Source of the DNA: Mycoplasma anserisalpingitidis
GTDB lineage: Bacteria; Bacillota_I; Bacilli_A; Mycoplasmatales; Metamycoplasmataceae
Direction: 5' to 3'
NCBI RefSeq assembly: GCF_007859615.1
Contig: NZ_CP042295.1
Span: 682,001-746,000 of the forward strand
Length of the DNA stretch: 64,000 nt
A program made the translations under genes and the position numbers. Every line of letters begins with the position of its first letter. Position 1 is the first letter of the stretch. Of this stretch, positions 55,198-64,000 are shown piece after piece. Below the pieces are notes generated by a model, which saw only the letters and a program-made list of their open reading frames with translations, had not been told where the DNA came from and searched no databases.

Positions 55198-56069
55198 TCT
55201 ATAAAGTCCGCTATATATTCTTGAAATTCCATTTTTTGAAAATTGTGAATAAAATTACTAATAACTTTTTGAAATTTACTCATTTTGCCATTAAAACTCA
55301 CTTTTAAGTCTAATAAATCAAACAAAGCTTCTTTAAAGTTCTCAATCTCTGAATTTTTATTTAATACATACATTTTATATACTAGAAAATCAACTTGAGA
55401 TCTAAAAGGTTCCATCAAATCACAAGCAAGAGCCAAAGGATTCACTTTAACGTTATGTCAAATAGACAATCTATTATCAAGACCGGCAGAAATAAGTGTT
55501 CTGGAAATATAACTAAGAAGTATACTGTAGCCATAATTTAATGCTATGTTTATTTTATTTTCTTCCCTTCTATTAAAATTTTGCCCAAAAAGAAGATTAA
55601 AATAAACTTTTGCTGCATGTCCTTCTCTATTTGTTTTATCATTTAGTTCTACTTTATCTCTGTATTCTAGAAATTTCTTCTTTTTTTCTTCATCTTCAAA
55701 TAAATTTAATTCCTGTAGTAAATTAAAGCTATTTTGAATTTTGAGTTTAACAATCTTTGCTCATAATTGATATTTATAATCATTAGTTCATTCTAATTGC
55801 TTAACAAATTCATTATTATTGTAATTTCCATTAATTCTTATAATCGATGCTGTTGGCATCATTTTTTGGTCACAAATTATAAAATTTATATCGTTTTTAA
55901 CAATTTCACTAATCAAGGTTACAGATATATTGCATCTAGGATTATTTAATATTATTGTTTCAATTTGATTTAAGGGTATTGTAATTCTTCCTGTTTGATT
56001 TTTTATTAGTAAATTACCAAGAAAAACTGAAATATAATCAGTTAGATTTATCTCAATTACTTTTTTCAC
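55179..56069 (-). CDS. cas1: CRISPR-associated integrase Cas1
   Basis: Integrase that inserts new spacers, about 296 aa. It begins KKVIEINLTDYISVFLGNLL and contains IPLNQIETIILNN, NFIICDQKMMPTA, ALNYGYSILLSYISRTLISAGLD and NPLALACDLMEPFRSQVDF, the latter carrying conserved Glu/Asp metal ligands. The start is assigned to GTG at 56069, where homology begins; an upstream TTG lies inside the tracrRNA-type terminator. No Shine-Dalgarno is evident. UGA Trp codons split it under the standard code. Since the IS insertion its upstream DNA is a 106-bp duplicate of the tracrRNA end, so its promoter may be altered. Confidence 0.92.
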
Positions 56070-56139
56070 AGGTTTAAAATAAAAAACCAACGTTATAAAT
56101 AACGTTGATCTGCAACTACGGCTGAGGATAAAAACATTA
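56034..56139. repeat. Target-site duplication of the IS1634-type element, left copy (106 bp)
   Basis: Identical to 58379-58484. It contains the cas1 start region and the 3' part of the tracrRNA gene, including the terminator hairpin AACGTTATAAATAACGTT. It directly abuts the left IS end. It lacks the anti-repeat and the tracrRNA promoter. Confidence 0.9.
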
Positions 56140-56226
56140 CCTGAGTTTCCAAGTTAGAAATAAAAACAGTAAATTTAGCGATTATTTCGCTATTTTTTAA
56201 ACTTTTTATAAAATCTACATTGTAAT

Positions 56227-58121
56227 TTATAAATATTTAGTTATTAATGTTTCATAGTATCTTAAATTTTCATTTAATTTCCTTGAATTATCATATTCTA
56301 CAGAAATAACTTCGTTGTTTACTTCTTTACTAATTTTGATTGCTGTTTTAAGAATCTCTATAAATTTCATAACAGAAGTTTTTTCAACTAAACCGCTGTC
56401 CTTTAATGCTAATTGATCTAATTGAATAATTGCATATTTAAGCACAACTAAAGCTAAAAAAGATAATAAAACGTATGCTTCTATGTGCTTGTAAGTTCAA
56501 ACAAACATTGGTCTTAACTCTAAAGTACCTTTAAGAACTCTGAAATTTTCTTCTATTTGTCATTGTTTTTGATAAATTGAAATAATTTCACTTGGGGAAA
56601 TGTTTAATAAAGATGTTTCATAAATGTAATATCCATCAAATTGTTCATCTTCTTCAATTTTGTCGTAATTCAATTTGTATAAAGTGTCTTCATTAACTTT
56701 TTGGAAAAATTTATATTTTTTAATTGAGTTTAAATCAGAAGCTGAAACCATTCCGTTTTTAGCTTTTTTATAGAAGTTATTGACTAAATTTTCTCTATCT
56801 TTTCTGTCTTTTGAAGCTCTTGATGAAGAGTAAGAGATAATTCTTCGTCTCACTTTATCGTTTTTTCTACCATTTTGTCAAGTTGAAAAATATGTTTGTT
56901 CAGTTATTGACTAAATTTTCTCTATCTTTTCTGTCTTTTGAAGCTCTTGATGAAGAGTAAGAGATAATTCTTCGTCTCACTTTATCGTTTTTTCTACCAT
57001 TTTGTCAAGTTGAAAAATATGTTTGTTCCTTATACTTAAAATCTCCACCATAATTAACGTAGTCATCTTGTTTTAAGACGTATTCCTTGACTTTTTTACT
57101 TCCTGCTTTCATACGATATGAAATGATATAGTCAATACCGTGTGCTTCTAAAAATCTAATGTTAGCGTTTGTACTCATCCCTTTATCACAAACAATTACA
57201 ACTTTTTCAATTTCATAAACTCTTTTCATCTCAAGCATAAAATGAATGAAAGTTTTTGAATCAGTTGTATTTCCGGGGAACAATTTATAATGCAATGGAA
57301 TTCCGTTTTCATCTGTAATTAAACCAATAACTACTTGATCTTCTTTAAATTTTCCATCTTTAGAAAAACCAGGTACTCTTATTCCTATTCTTGAAAATGA
57401 TTCAAAATAAGCAGTTGTTGTGTCATATCAAAGAACTTGTAATTTTCTCTTATTTTCTGATACTAATTGATTATTTATATTTTTAAGAATTTGTTCCTTG
57501 TACTCTTATTCCTATTCTTGAAAATGATTCAAAATAAGCAGTTGTTGTGTCATATCAAAGAACTTGTAATTTTCTCTTATTTTCTGATACTAATTGATTA
57601 TTTATATTTTTAAGAATTTGTTCCTTGTTATCAAATAAGTAATCTAAAGCATTGTAGAAACTAGTTTTTCCAACATTTAATTCAGTATCAGTTTCTTCTT
57701 GTGAATTGAAAATTCCTCAAATACTTTTCTTTTCAACAACTCTTTTTTGAAGCATATATCTTAAAATGTCCACAACATTTTTTGATTTCGTTGATTTTAA
57801 ATCATTAAAAATATTTAATTTATCTATAAATTTATTAATAATTTCTAGAGAATAATTTGAAACTTTAATTTTAGTTTGATTCTTTTTTAAGAATTTGTCA
57901 ACTATTGGTTTTAATTTGTTTCTATCTCACTCAGTATCTCAGTTTTCACACTCAGTTTTAAGAGCATTAATTGGATCAGAGTTGAATTTTTGTAGTTCAC
58001 TTAAACTTCCGATACCGATTGATTTTTTATAACCTTTACCATATCCGCCACTGATTGCTAATGATATATAATATTCATCTTTTCTTTTGCTTTTTACAAC
58101 TATTCATTTATCTTTTTTCAT
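56227..58121 (-). CDS. IS1634-type transposase, split by 127-bp duplications
   Basis: DDE transposase of the IS4/IS1634 group. It starts MKKDKWIVVKSKRKDEYY at 58121. Conserved parts are QVLWYDTTTAYFES, FKEDQVVIGLI, GIPLHYKLFPGNTTDS, VIVCDKGMSTNANI and, near the end, YQKQWQIEENFRVLKGTLELRPM (the Y-(2)-R-(3)-E-(6)-K region). As given, 127-bp tandem duplications at 57373-57626 and 56775-57028 shift the frame. Removing one copy of each leaves 1641 bp, exactly 547 codons, with no internal stop in the pieces I joined (SRIGIRV-PGFSKDG and LVNNF-YKKAK). The gene is therefore probably intact in the organism. Confidence 0.85.
56775..57028. repeat. 127-bp perfect tandem duplication inside the transposase gene
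   Basis: 56775-56901 equals 56902-57028, and the flanking bases differ at both ends. Deleting one copy restores the reading frame (VNNFYKKAKNG). Interpreted as an assembly join. Confidence 0.85.
57373..57626. repeat. 127-bp perfect tandem duplication inside the transposase gene
   Basis: 57373-57499 equals 57500-57626. Deleting one copy restores the reading frame (RIGIRVPGFSKDG). Interpreted as an assembly join. Confidence 0.85.
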
Positions 58122-58348
58122 AACTTATATTATACCACAACTACAATGTAATTATGTACAAAAAAATTAAATTATTTTGTGTTCTTTTATACGTAGTATA
58201 AAAGGTATAAAAAATAGAGTCTACAACTATTCATTTATCTTTTTTCATAACTTATATTATACCACAACTACAATGTAATTATGTACAAAAAAATTAAATT
58301 ATTTTGTGTTCTTTTATACGTAGTATAAAAGGTATAAAAAATAGAGTC
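58095..58348. repeat. 127-bp perfect tandem duplication at the transposase start
   Basis: 58095-58221 equals 58222-58348. It duplicates the transposase start codon and promoter region. Interpreted as an assembly join. Confidence 0.85.
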
Positions 58349-58378
58349 GTTTTTATGACTCTAACTTGGAAACTCAGG

Positions 58379-58484
58379 ATAATCAGTTAGATTTATCTCA
58401 ATTACTTTTTTCACAGGTTTAAAATAAAAAACCAACGTTATAAATAACGTTGATCTGCAACTACGGCTGAGGATAAAAACATTA
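58379..58484. repeat. Target-site duplication of the IS1634-type element, right copy (106 bp)
   Basis: Identical to 56034-56139, starting directly after the right inverted repeat. This copy is continuous with the anti-repeat, so the complete tracrRNA gene is here. Confidence 0.9.
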
Positions 58485-58545
58485 TCCACGCCTTATTTCT
58501 TAGTTTGTGTTTAAAGTTGAGTTAGTATAGATCTTTTTTAGTTGC
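58424..58545 (-). ncRNA. tracrRNA of the type II CRISPR system
   Basis: The anti-repeat (minus strand, about 58533 to 58500, CTATACTAACTCAACTTTAA then ACACAAACTAAG) is complementary to the crRNA repeat over about 25 bp with a one-base bulge and further upper-stem pairing. A tail of typical tracrRNA hairpins follows: GGATAA...TTATCC, then CAACGTTATTTATAACGTTG ending in TTTTTT at about 58426. Length is about 120 nt. It pairs with crRNA for processing and for Cas9 loading. It ended just before cas1 until the IS insertion. Confidence 0.88.
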
Positions 58546-58551
58546 ATTTAA

Positions 58552-58580
58552 ATTATATAACAATTTTATATATTTGTAAA
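58552..58580 (-). promoter_or_regulatory. tracrRNA promoter
   Basis: On the minus strand TTTACA (58575-58580), 17 bp spacing and TATAAT (58552-58557) give a good sigma-A-type promoter. It should start transcription near 58545, about 12 nt before the anti-repeat. Confidence 0.75.
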
Positions 58581-58656
58581 AATATGTTAAAAAAGTTGAT
58601 TTATTTTTAAATTTTTAACTCCAACATTAATTTATATCATTTTCAGCAGATTATTA

Positions 58657-59703
58657 CTATTTTAGTCGTATATATTTTATTGCTCTTCCTACACCCTCTC
58701 TCTTGATTTCACCATCTTCAATTAACTTTCTTAATGCTAGTTCAATAGAACTTATACTTAGTGATGGACAAAGTTCTCTAATGTCTTGTTTGGTAAATCT
58801 TCCAAGTTTGTGTAATATCGCTTTTCTTACTTGTTCAATAGCTGGAAGTTTTTCTTCTATAATTGTAAATCTATCTTCAAACTCCTTATATGCAGCAAGA
58901 ATTATTCCTAATAGATGCTTTATAAAAGGTAATACATCCTCGTTTTCATCATGTCAATGAACTCCTGCTTGCCTTAAAGTATCATAATATGCTGTTTTAT
59001 CTTTATAAATTAGGGATTCAAGTGAAATGTATTTAGCTACATAAAAACCACTTCTATATAATAAAAGTGTTGTTAGCAATCTACTCATTCTACCATTACC
59101 ATCATTAAATGGGTGAATACATAAAAAGTCATGAATGAAAATAGGTATAGCAAGAAGTGGATCTAATTCCAAATTAGCGATAACCTTATTATATTCATTA
59201 CATATTTTATCTAACGCTTCAGGAGTTTCAAAAGGTGAAAGTGGTGTGAATAAAACTTCAGTGTGTCCATCAGAGTATGTTGCACTGATATAATTTTGCG
59301 CATTCTTAGTTTTATCTGCAATTGGATTATTCATATGACTAAACATAATTTTGTGCATTTGTAAAATATAATTTTTCGAAATAGGAATTACATCAAAGCT
59401 TTCATTAATAATATTCAAAACATCTCTATATCCTGCAATTTCTTGTTCATTTCTATTTCTTGGAGTTGTCTTTTCTTCCACTAACTGTCTAAGTCTTGTG
59501 CTTGTAGTTACAATTCCTTCAATTTCATTAGAAGCTTTTATACTTTGAATCTTCGCTATTTCTATAAGTTTATTCAATTCTTCATGTTTTTGCCTCAAAT
59601 AAAGTTCTTGTCTACCTTGGTATCTATAAATCGAAGCAACTAAACCAAGAACTTCTGAATCCCATTTTTTATCCTTAATTTTAGAATAATTAAAATTTTT
59701 CAT
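58657..59703 (-). CDS. Fic-domain protein (probable AMP transferase)
   Basis: Product of 348 aa. The Fic active site is HPFNDGNGRMSRLL near residue 198, matching HxFx(D/E)GNGRxxR. An N-terminal inhibitory helix motif SNEIEG near residue 57 ([S/T]xxxE[G/N]) marks a self-inhibited class II enzyme. The C-terminus holds a winged-helix-like segment (KLGRFTKQDIRELCPSLSISSIELALRKLIEDGEIKR). These enzymes usually transfer AMP to proteins; the target here is unknown. The start at 59703 follows GGGAG. One Trp (58953) is UGA. It stands between tracrRNA and the type I restriction genes. Confidence 0.9.
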
Positions 59704-59731
59704 TAGTTTCTCCCTTATAGTTTAACTTATT

Positions 59732-59777
59732 CCTTAAAATATACTAAATTTTAAGGGAAAATTCAAAATTTAAGGGT
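59732..59777. promoter_or_regulatory. Repeats upstream of fic, possible operator
   Basis: CCTTAAAAT (59732-59740) and ATTTTAAGGG (59748-59757) form a dyad, and a third unit AATTTAAGGG follows at about 59767-59776. They lie 30-75 nt before the fic start, where the C-terminal winged helix of Fic could bind. The rest of 59704-59840 holds no gene. Confidence 0.4.
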
Positions 59778-59840
59778 AAATCAAGTACAAAATCAAACTA
59801 AACAAGACTATTTAACGTTGCTTCACTATTACATAACGTT

Positions 59841-62800
59841 TTATAATCCAAAAAATTCTTCGATAAGTTTTTTTAGTTTAGTTATAACTTTTTCTTTTTT
59901 CTTTTGTTTATCATTATTCATTCTCGAAAGTTTAGGTAATATGTTATTTAATTGAATACCATTTGGTGAAACTTCACCTTTTTCTATTGATTGTATAATA
60001 AAATTAGATGCTTCGTTATCAGTATTGATAAGTTTTTCTTCGTTTATAAGCTCTTGTATTTTTTCTTCACGTTTTTTTAATGCAAATTCATAGAACTCAC
60101 CTAAAATGTCTTGCTTTACTTGTAAAGTAGTTAAATTCATACTGTCTAAAAATTCAATAATAAGTTCTTCTTTTTCTCTATATCCAACGCTAGATTTAAT
60201 GTATCTTCTTATCTCTTCTTTAAGAGTTGAAATATCATTATGTTCTTTAGACTTATCAATGATTAATTTAAATATATAATCTAAATTTATTTCATCAGTT
60301 CTTAAAAGTTCAATGTGAAATTCAAGGTTAGCAAAATCTTTCGAGAGATTTTCTTTTTCTTTGTGATCTCTTTCCTTGATAAATGATTCTCTTATATCAA
60401 GATATACACTCTTCATATCTTGTTTTTCTCGTTCACTTAAAATTGGTTCACTATTATGAAAATCATCAAAGTTTCTTAATATATTTTCTAATTTAAGGAA
60501 TTGACCAAATGTTTTAACAAATTCTTCCTTCTCTTTTTCTGAGTTAATTTTAGTTGGTTCTGAAAATTCTGTTTTTAGCTTATTACAAATTTCTTCATAA
60601 CCTGTTACATAATTACCAGAAATATCATCTTTGAACCCTTTCATGTACTGTTCATAACTTTTTTCAAGCATAACATTAAGACTGTTTTTGTCACCAAAAG
60701 TTCTAACAGCATCTTCAGTAGCTTTTTGTAAGTCTCTAAAACATACAATGTTTCCAAAACTTTTAACTTCATTAAAGATTCTGTTAGTTCTCGAAAAAGC
60801 TTGAATTAATCCATGATATCTTAAATTTTTATCAACAAAAAGTGTATTTAAACTTGGTGCATCAAAACCTGTTAAAAACATTCCAACTACAATAAGTAGG
60901 TCGACTTCTTTATCTCTTACTCTTTTTGAAAGATCAGAATAATAATTTTGAAAACCTTTTGCATCAGTTGAAAAATTTAACTTTTCATCATAAAACATTG
61001 AATTATAATCATTAATTGCTTTTTCAAGGAATTCTCTTGATGATTGGTCTAATAATTTTGTTGGTTCATCTAAATCTTCATCTAATAACTCACCAATAGC
61101 ATCTTGTTTTTCGTTTGGTGTAAAACTAAAAATTGTTGCTATTTTTAATTTTTCTTCATTATTTTTATTTTTTTGTAAATCATTTAAAACAGCATAATAT
61201 TTTTTAGCTGCTTCAACATTTTCAACCGCTAAAATAGCATTAAAACCGCTTAATTTCTTGTTTTTGTGGGTATATGAAATTCCTCTATGAGTTTTTTCAT
61301 TGAATACGCTCAAAATATGCTCACTAATTTTTGTAATTCTTTCTAAGTTACCAAGAACTTTACTTTCAAGTGTTTTTAACTTAATTTCATCAGTTTCAGT
61401 TTCTTCTTCTTTAAAAGAAGCTGATACATTACAATAATCGACTTTAAACTTTAATACTTTACCATCTCTAATAGCATCAGTAATAACATATGAGTGTAAT
61501 AATTGTCCAAAAATTGAACCAGTAATTTCATTACCAAGTGCATTTTCAACAAATATTGGAGTTCCTGTAAATCCAAATTGATAATACTTTTTGAATTTTT
61601 TAGTTATATTTTTTTGTATTTCTCCAAATTGAGATCTATGGCATTCATCATAAATTAAAACACAATGCTTGTCAAAAATAGGGTGATTTAAGTTTTTGCT
61701 AATAAAATTATTTAGTTTTTGAATTGTTGTAACAATGATCTTTTTGTCACTAGATTCAATAGACTTTTTCAGTGCAGTAGTATCTCTAATCGATTCAACA
61801 CTATCTTTATCAAATTTTTTGTATTCATTAACTGTTTGATAATCTAAGTCTTTTCTATCAACAACGAAAAATACTTTATCAATAAAATCTAAATTTCTAG
61901 CTAAGTTTGCTGTCTTGAATGAAGTTAGTGTTTTACCTGATCCGGTTGTGTGTCAAATATAACCACCACCTTCTACTGAACCATATTTTTTATTTTCAAA
62001 ACTTGATTTAATTTTTCACAAAATTCTTTCAGTAGCAGCTATTTGATATGGACGCATCACTAATAATTTATTTTGTGATGTAAAAATACAATATTTAGTT
62101 AGAATTTCCAACAACACTCTTCTTTCAAAAAATGTTTTTGTAAAATCAACAAGATCAGGAATAGGATTATTTTTTGAATCTGCTCATTCACAAGCAAAAT
62201 CCATACTATTTTTACCATCATTATAATTGTTAGTAAAATACTTAGTCATAGTTCCATTGGAAATAACAAATATCTGTACATATTTGTATAAAGAATTTAC
62301 AGTATTAAAACTCTCTTTACTATATCTATTAATTTGATAGAACGCTTCAGAAATAAGTCTTCCTCTGGATTTAAGCTCAATATGTACAAGCGGAAGTCCA
62401 TTGACCAAAATAGTTACATCATAAATATTTAAATGTATCCCATTTTGTTTGAATTGATTAATAACTTGTAAACTATTATTATTTAAATCTTTTTTATCAA
62501 TTAGCTTTATATTTTGTTTTTCGTTATTATCAAAAGTAAAAGTTATTATATGATCTTCTTGAATTTGTCTAGATTTATCAGTTAGATTATGTTTAGGATT
62601 TGTAAAAACTTCTTCACTAAATCTCTTTCATTCATTATCATTAAATTTAATCTTATTTAATTTTTCAATTTGAGTTCTAAGATTAATTAGTAAATCTTGT
62701 GGTTCCTTAAGATTTTCTAAATATTGATAACCTTGCTGTTTAAGTGAATTAATAAGAAATTTTTCTAAAGCTTCTTCACTTTGATAACTTTTAGCTTCGT

Positions 62801-62894
62801 TAGCAACAGATTTATACTGAGCTAAAATAATCCCAGTATTTAATTCTGCGATTGTCGATAGTTTTTTAACGTTATTTTCATTGGGATTAGACAT
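59841..62894 (-). CDS. hsdR: Type I restriction enzyme, HsdR subunit
   Basis: Motor and nuclease subunit of a type I restriction system, 1017 aa, intact with UGA as Trp. The N-terminal nuclease domain shows NGLPLVHIELKSRG and the downstream QINRY. Walker A is WHTTGSGKTLTSF near residue 316, and the DEAD-like box is LIYDECHRSQFG near 418. The motor continues with FGFTGTPIF and GMFLTGFDAPSLNTLFVDK, and LIQAFSRTNRIF is motif VI. The C-terminal helical region runs to the end. GGAGG precedes the ATG at 62894. It follows hsdS by 13 nt; hsdM must lie outside the window. Confidence 0.94.
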
Positions 62895-62907
62895 AAATCC
62901 TCCATTA

Positions 62908-64000
62908 TTATTCTTTTGGAAAATCTAAAAGTTTATTTCTATAATATTCATACTGTTGTTTTCTAAGTTTAATTTCCTTAGGTAAAGAGTTTTTAGTTCC
63001 TTCTGTTAACTCTGAAAATTTATCAAGTATTTTTACGATTTTGTTTTGTATTTCGATTGGGGGAATAGGGATTTTAATTTTAGAAATTTTTTCTTTTGAT
63101 ACATTAAATCTAGTTACTCCAGTCGTTATGTTAATTATTTGTTTTCTTATTAATTCAGATCTAAATAAATATTGAGAAAATTTCGGAATCAAAACCTTAG
63201 GTTCATTTAATCTTAAACCGAACGAAAAACTATTTAAATAAATTTTTTCTTTCGGAAAAAAATTGACAACCGAACTTAAACCAGCTTCTTCTAAATTTTC
63301 TGAAGATCCTGTAAAAAGAATATCTCCATATTTAATATTATTTTGATTTTCATCTTTATCTATGTAAACTCAATTATCTAAAAAATCTTCATTTAACTCA
63401 TCATTATTAAAAATATTTATATATGAAACATATTTGAAATTTCCATTAGTAAAATCATATTTATTTTTAGATTTTAATCCTGTATACAATTTTCCTATTT
63501 CACTTAAACTTTTTCACTCAAATTTTTCTGCTTCTTCAAATATAGGAAAATATTTTCTACTTATTTGCCACGCGCAACGTCTCTCTCTCTGGGCTATCTG
63601 TATTATCAAACGCTAATAATTTATCCTTATAATACTTATATTGTTTATTCCGGCGCTCCAACTCGCGCTCCAACTCTTTAACATAAATGTTGAATTTATC
63701 AAGTATTTTTACGATTTTGTTTTGTGTATCTATCGAAGGAATTGGGATTTTTAGTTCTTTTAATTCGTTTATATTGACTTTTTTAAATGTAGATAAATTT
63801 GAATTATTTATACACCATTCGGATATCTCATAAAAATAATGAAGTAAAAACTCTACTGATATTGTATTTTCGTATTCTTTTTTCACACTTAAGTTTGTAA
63901 ATTGTTGATTTGCTAATGAATCTTCATATAATAATCCAAATTGTCCAATAGTAGCAGTAGTGGAAAGTAGAAATGAGTTTTTTTTAAATAATCCACTACC
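62908..64000 (-). CDS. hsdS: Type I restriction specificity subunit HsdS, off-phase, partial
   Basis: DNA-recognition subunit; the N-terminus lies beyond the right edge. The end of a first target-recognition domain (LLSTTATIGQFGLLYEDSLANQQ) leads to the central conserved helix (NKIVKILDKF...KELERELERRNKQYKYYKDKLL). The frame then stops at 63557 after SPERETLRVANK. A second recognition domain and C-terminal helix continue in another frame (ISRKYFPIFEEAEKFEW ... PIEIQNKIVKILDKF ... NKLLDFPKE) to 62908, with no start codon of its own. Adding one GA unit to the tract at 63580-63590 joins the two frames. As given the gene yields a half-length HsdS; full length is expected in the other phase. Confidence 0.85.
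63580..63590 (-). repeat. (GA)n dinucleotide tract, probable phase switch in hsdS
   Basis: Coding-strand AGAGAGAGAGA between CCC and CG. At the present length the frame ends 24 nt further on. With one more GA the frame continues into the second recognition domain. With one fewer it stops at a UAA. Confidence 0.75.
63653..63676 (-). repeat. 12-bp tandem repeat encoding ELER in the HsdS spacer helix
   Basis: GCGCTCCAACTC occurs twice in perfect tandem (plus strand), encoding E-L-E-R E-L-E-R. It lies in the central conserved region between the two recognition domains. In EcoR124-type HsdS, a four-residue repeat at this position sets the spacing of the recognised sequence. The repeat is also GC-rich against an AT-rich gene. 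Confidence 0.7.

Larger units (their letters stand above)
56140..58378 (-). mobile_element. IS1634-family (IS4-type) insertion sequence
   Basis: Ends are perfect inverted repeats CCTGAGTTTCCAAGTTAG (56140) and CTAACTTGGAAACTCAGG (ending 58378). Flanking DNA is duplicated for 106 bp. The IS1634 family is known for unusually long, variable target duplications. The element measures 2239 bp as given but contains three 127-bp tandem duplications; without them it is 1858 bp, close to IS1634 (about 1.87 kb). It separates tracrRNA from cas1. Confidence 0.9.

Noticed and set aside
56034-56139. A second tracrRNA gene upstream of cas1
   Set aside because: This copy lacks the anti-repeat and the promoter; it is only the target-site duplication carrying the tracrRNA tail.
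56227-58121. IS1634-type transposase as a true pseudogene with frameshifts
   Set aside because: Both frame breaks coincide with 127-bp duplications. Removing one copy of each restores an exact 547-codon frame, so the damage is probably an assembly artefact.
58703-58960. Plus-strand ORF of 85 codons across the fic gene
   Set aside because: It is antisense to the C-terminal winged-helix part of Fic and has no start signal.

Overview
The window is AT-rich DNA from a mycoplasma (class Mollicutes). UGA is read as tryptophan throughout: gyrB, rnj, uvrA and cas9 are continuous only if UGA is sense. Cys-anchored lipoproteins, mollicute-type IS elements and close packing of small operons fit this. 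I cannot name the species. All coordinates below treat UGA as Trp.

Layout. 1-14 kb is housekeeping: a variable-surface-type lipoprotein (running off the left edge), gyrB, rnj-hpt, pyk, the operon pta-ackA-coaD-engB-secreted protein, and trxB. 14.5-19.9 kb is a four-gene minus-strand operon that looks like a lanthipeptide locus: a 57-aa precursor with two T-x-x-C motifs, a short LanKC-like synthetase and two half-ABC exporters. 20-22 kb holds an IS30-type transposase, GC-rich hairpins and a transposase relic. 22.3-26 kb is an AbiE toxin-antitoxin pair between imperfect direct repeats, followed by a broken cyclophilin-like gene and a hydrolase. 26-35.4 kb is housekeeping again (lgt, hprK, uvrA, uvrB, lipoprotein, ychF, tRNA-Trp).

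From tRNA-Trp(CCA) to the right edge (35.4-64 kb) almost everything is defence or mobile: a five-gene restriction operon (two D12 adenine methylases, an unknown protein, a McrB-like GTPase and a LlaJI-type nuclease), a DUF4143 ATPase, an unrecognised four-gene operon with a nucleotidyltransferase-like protein and membrane proteins, AbiE relics, a type II-A CRISPR-Cas locus, a Fic protein, and type I hsdR-hsdS whose hsdS is broken at a GA-dinucleotide tract that probably makes it phase variable.

The CRISPR locus is unusual in layout. cas9 (+) converges on cas1-cas2-csn2 (-), with the array between them. The tracrRNA gene lies upstream of cas1 and is separated from it by an IS1634-type element whose insertion duplicated 106 bp, including the 3' part of the tracrRNA gene and the cas1 start.

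Caution on assembly: four perfect tandem duplications, all exactly 127 bp, occur at 21.2, 56.8, 57.4 and 58.1 kb. A shared length of 127 is what untrimmed contig overlaps from a k=127 de Bruijn assembly produce. Removing the extra copies restores one uninterrupted 546-codon IS1634 transposase, so these joins, and the continuity of the window across them, should be treated as suspect.
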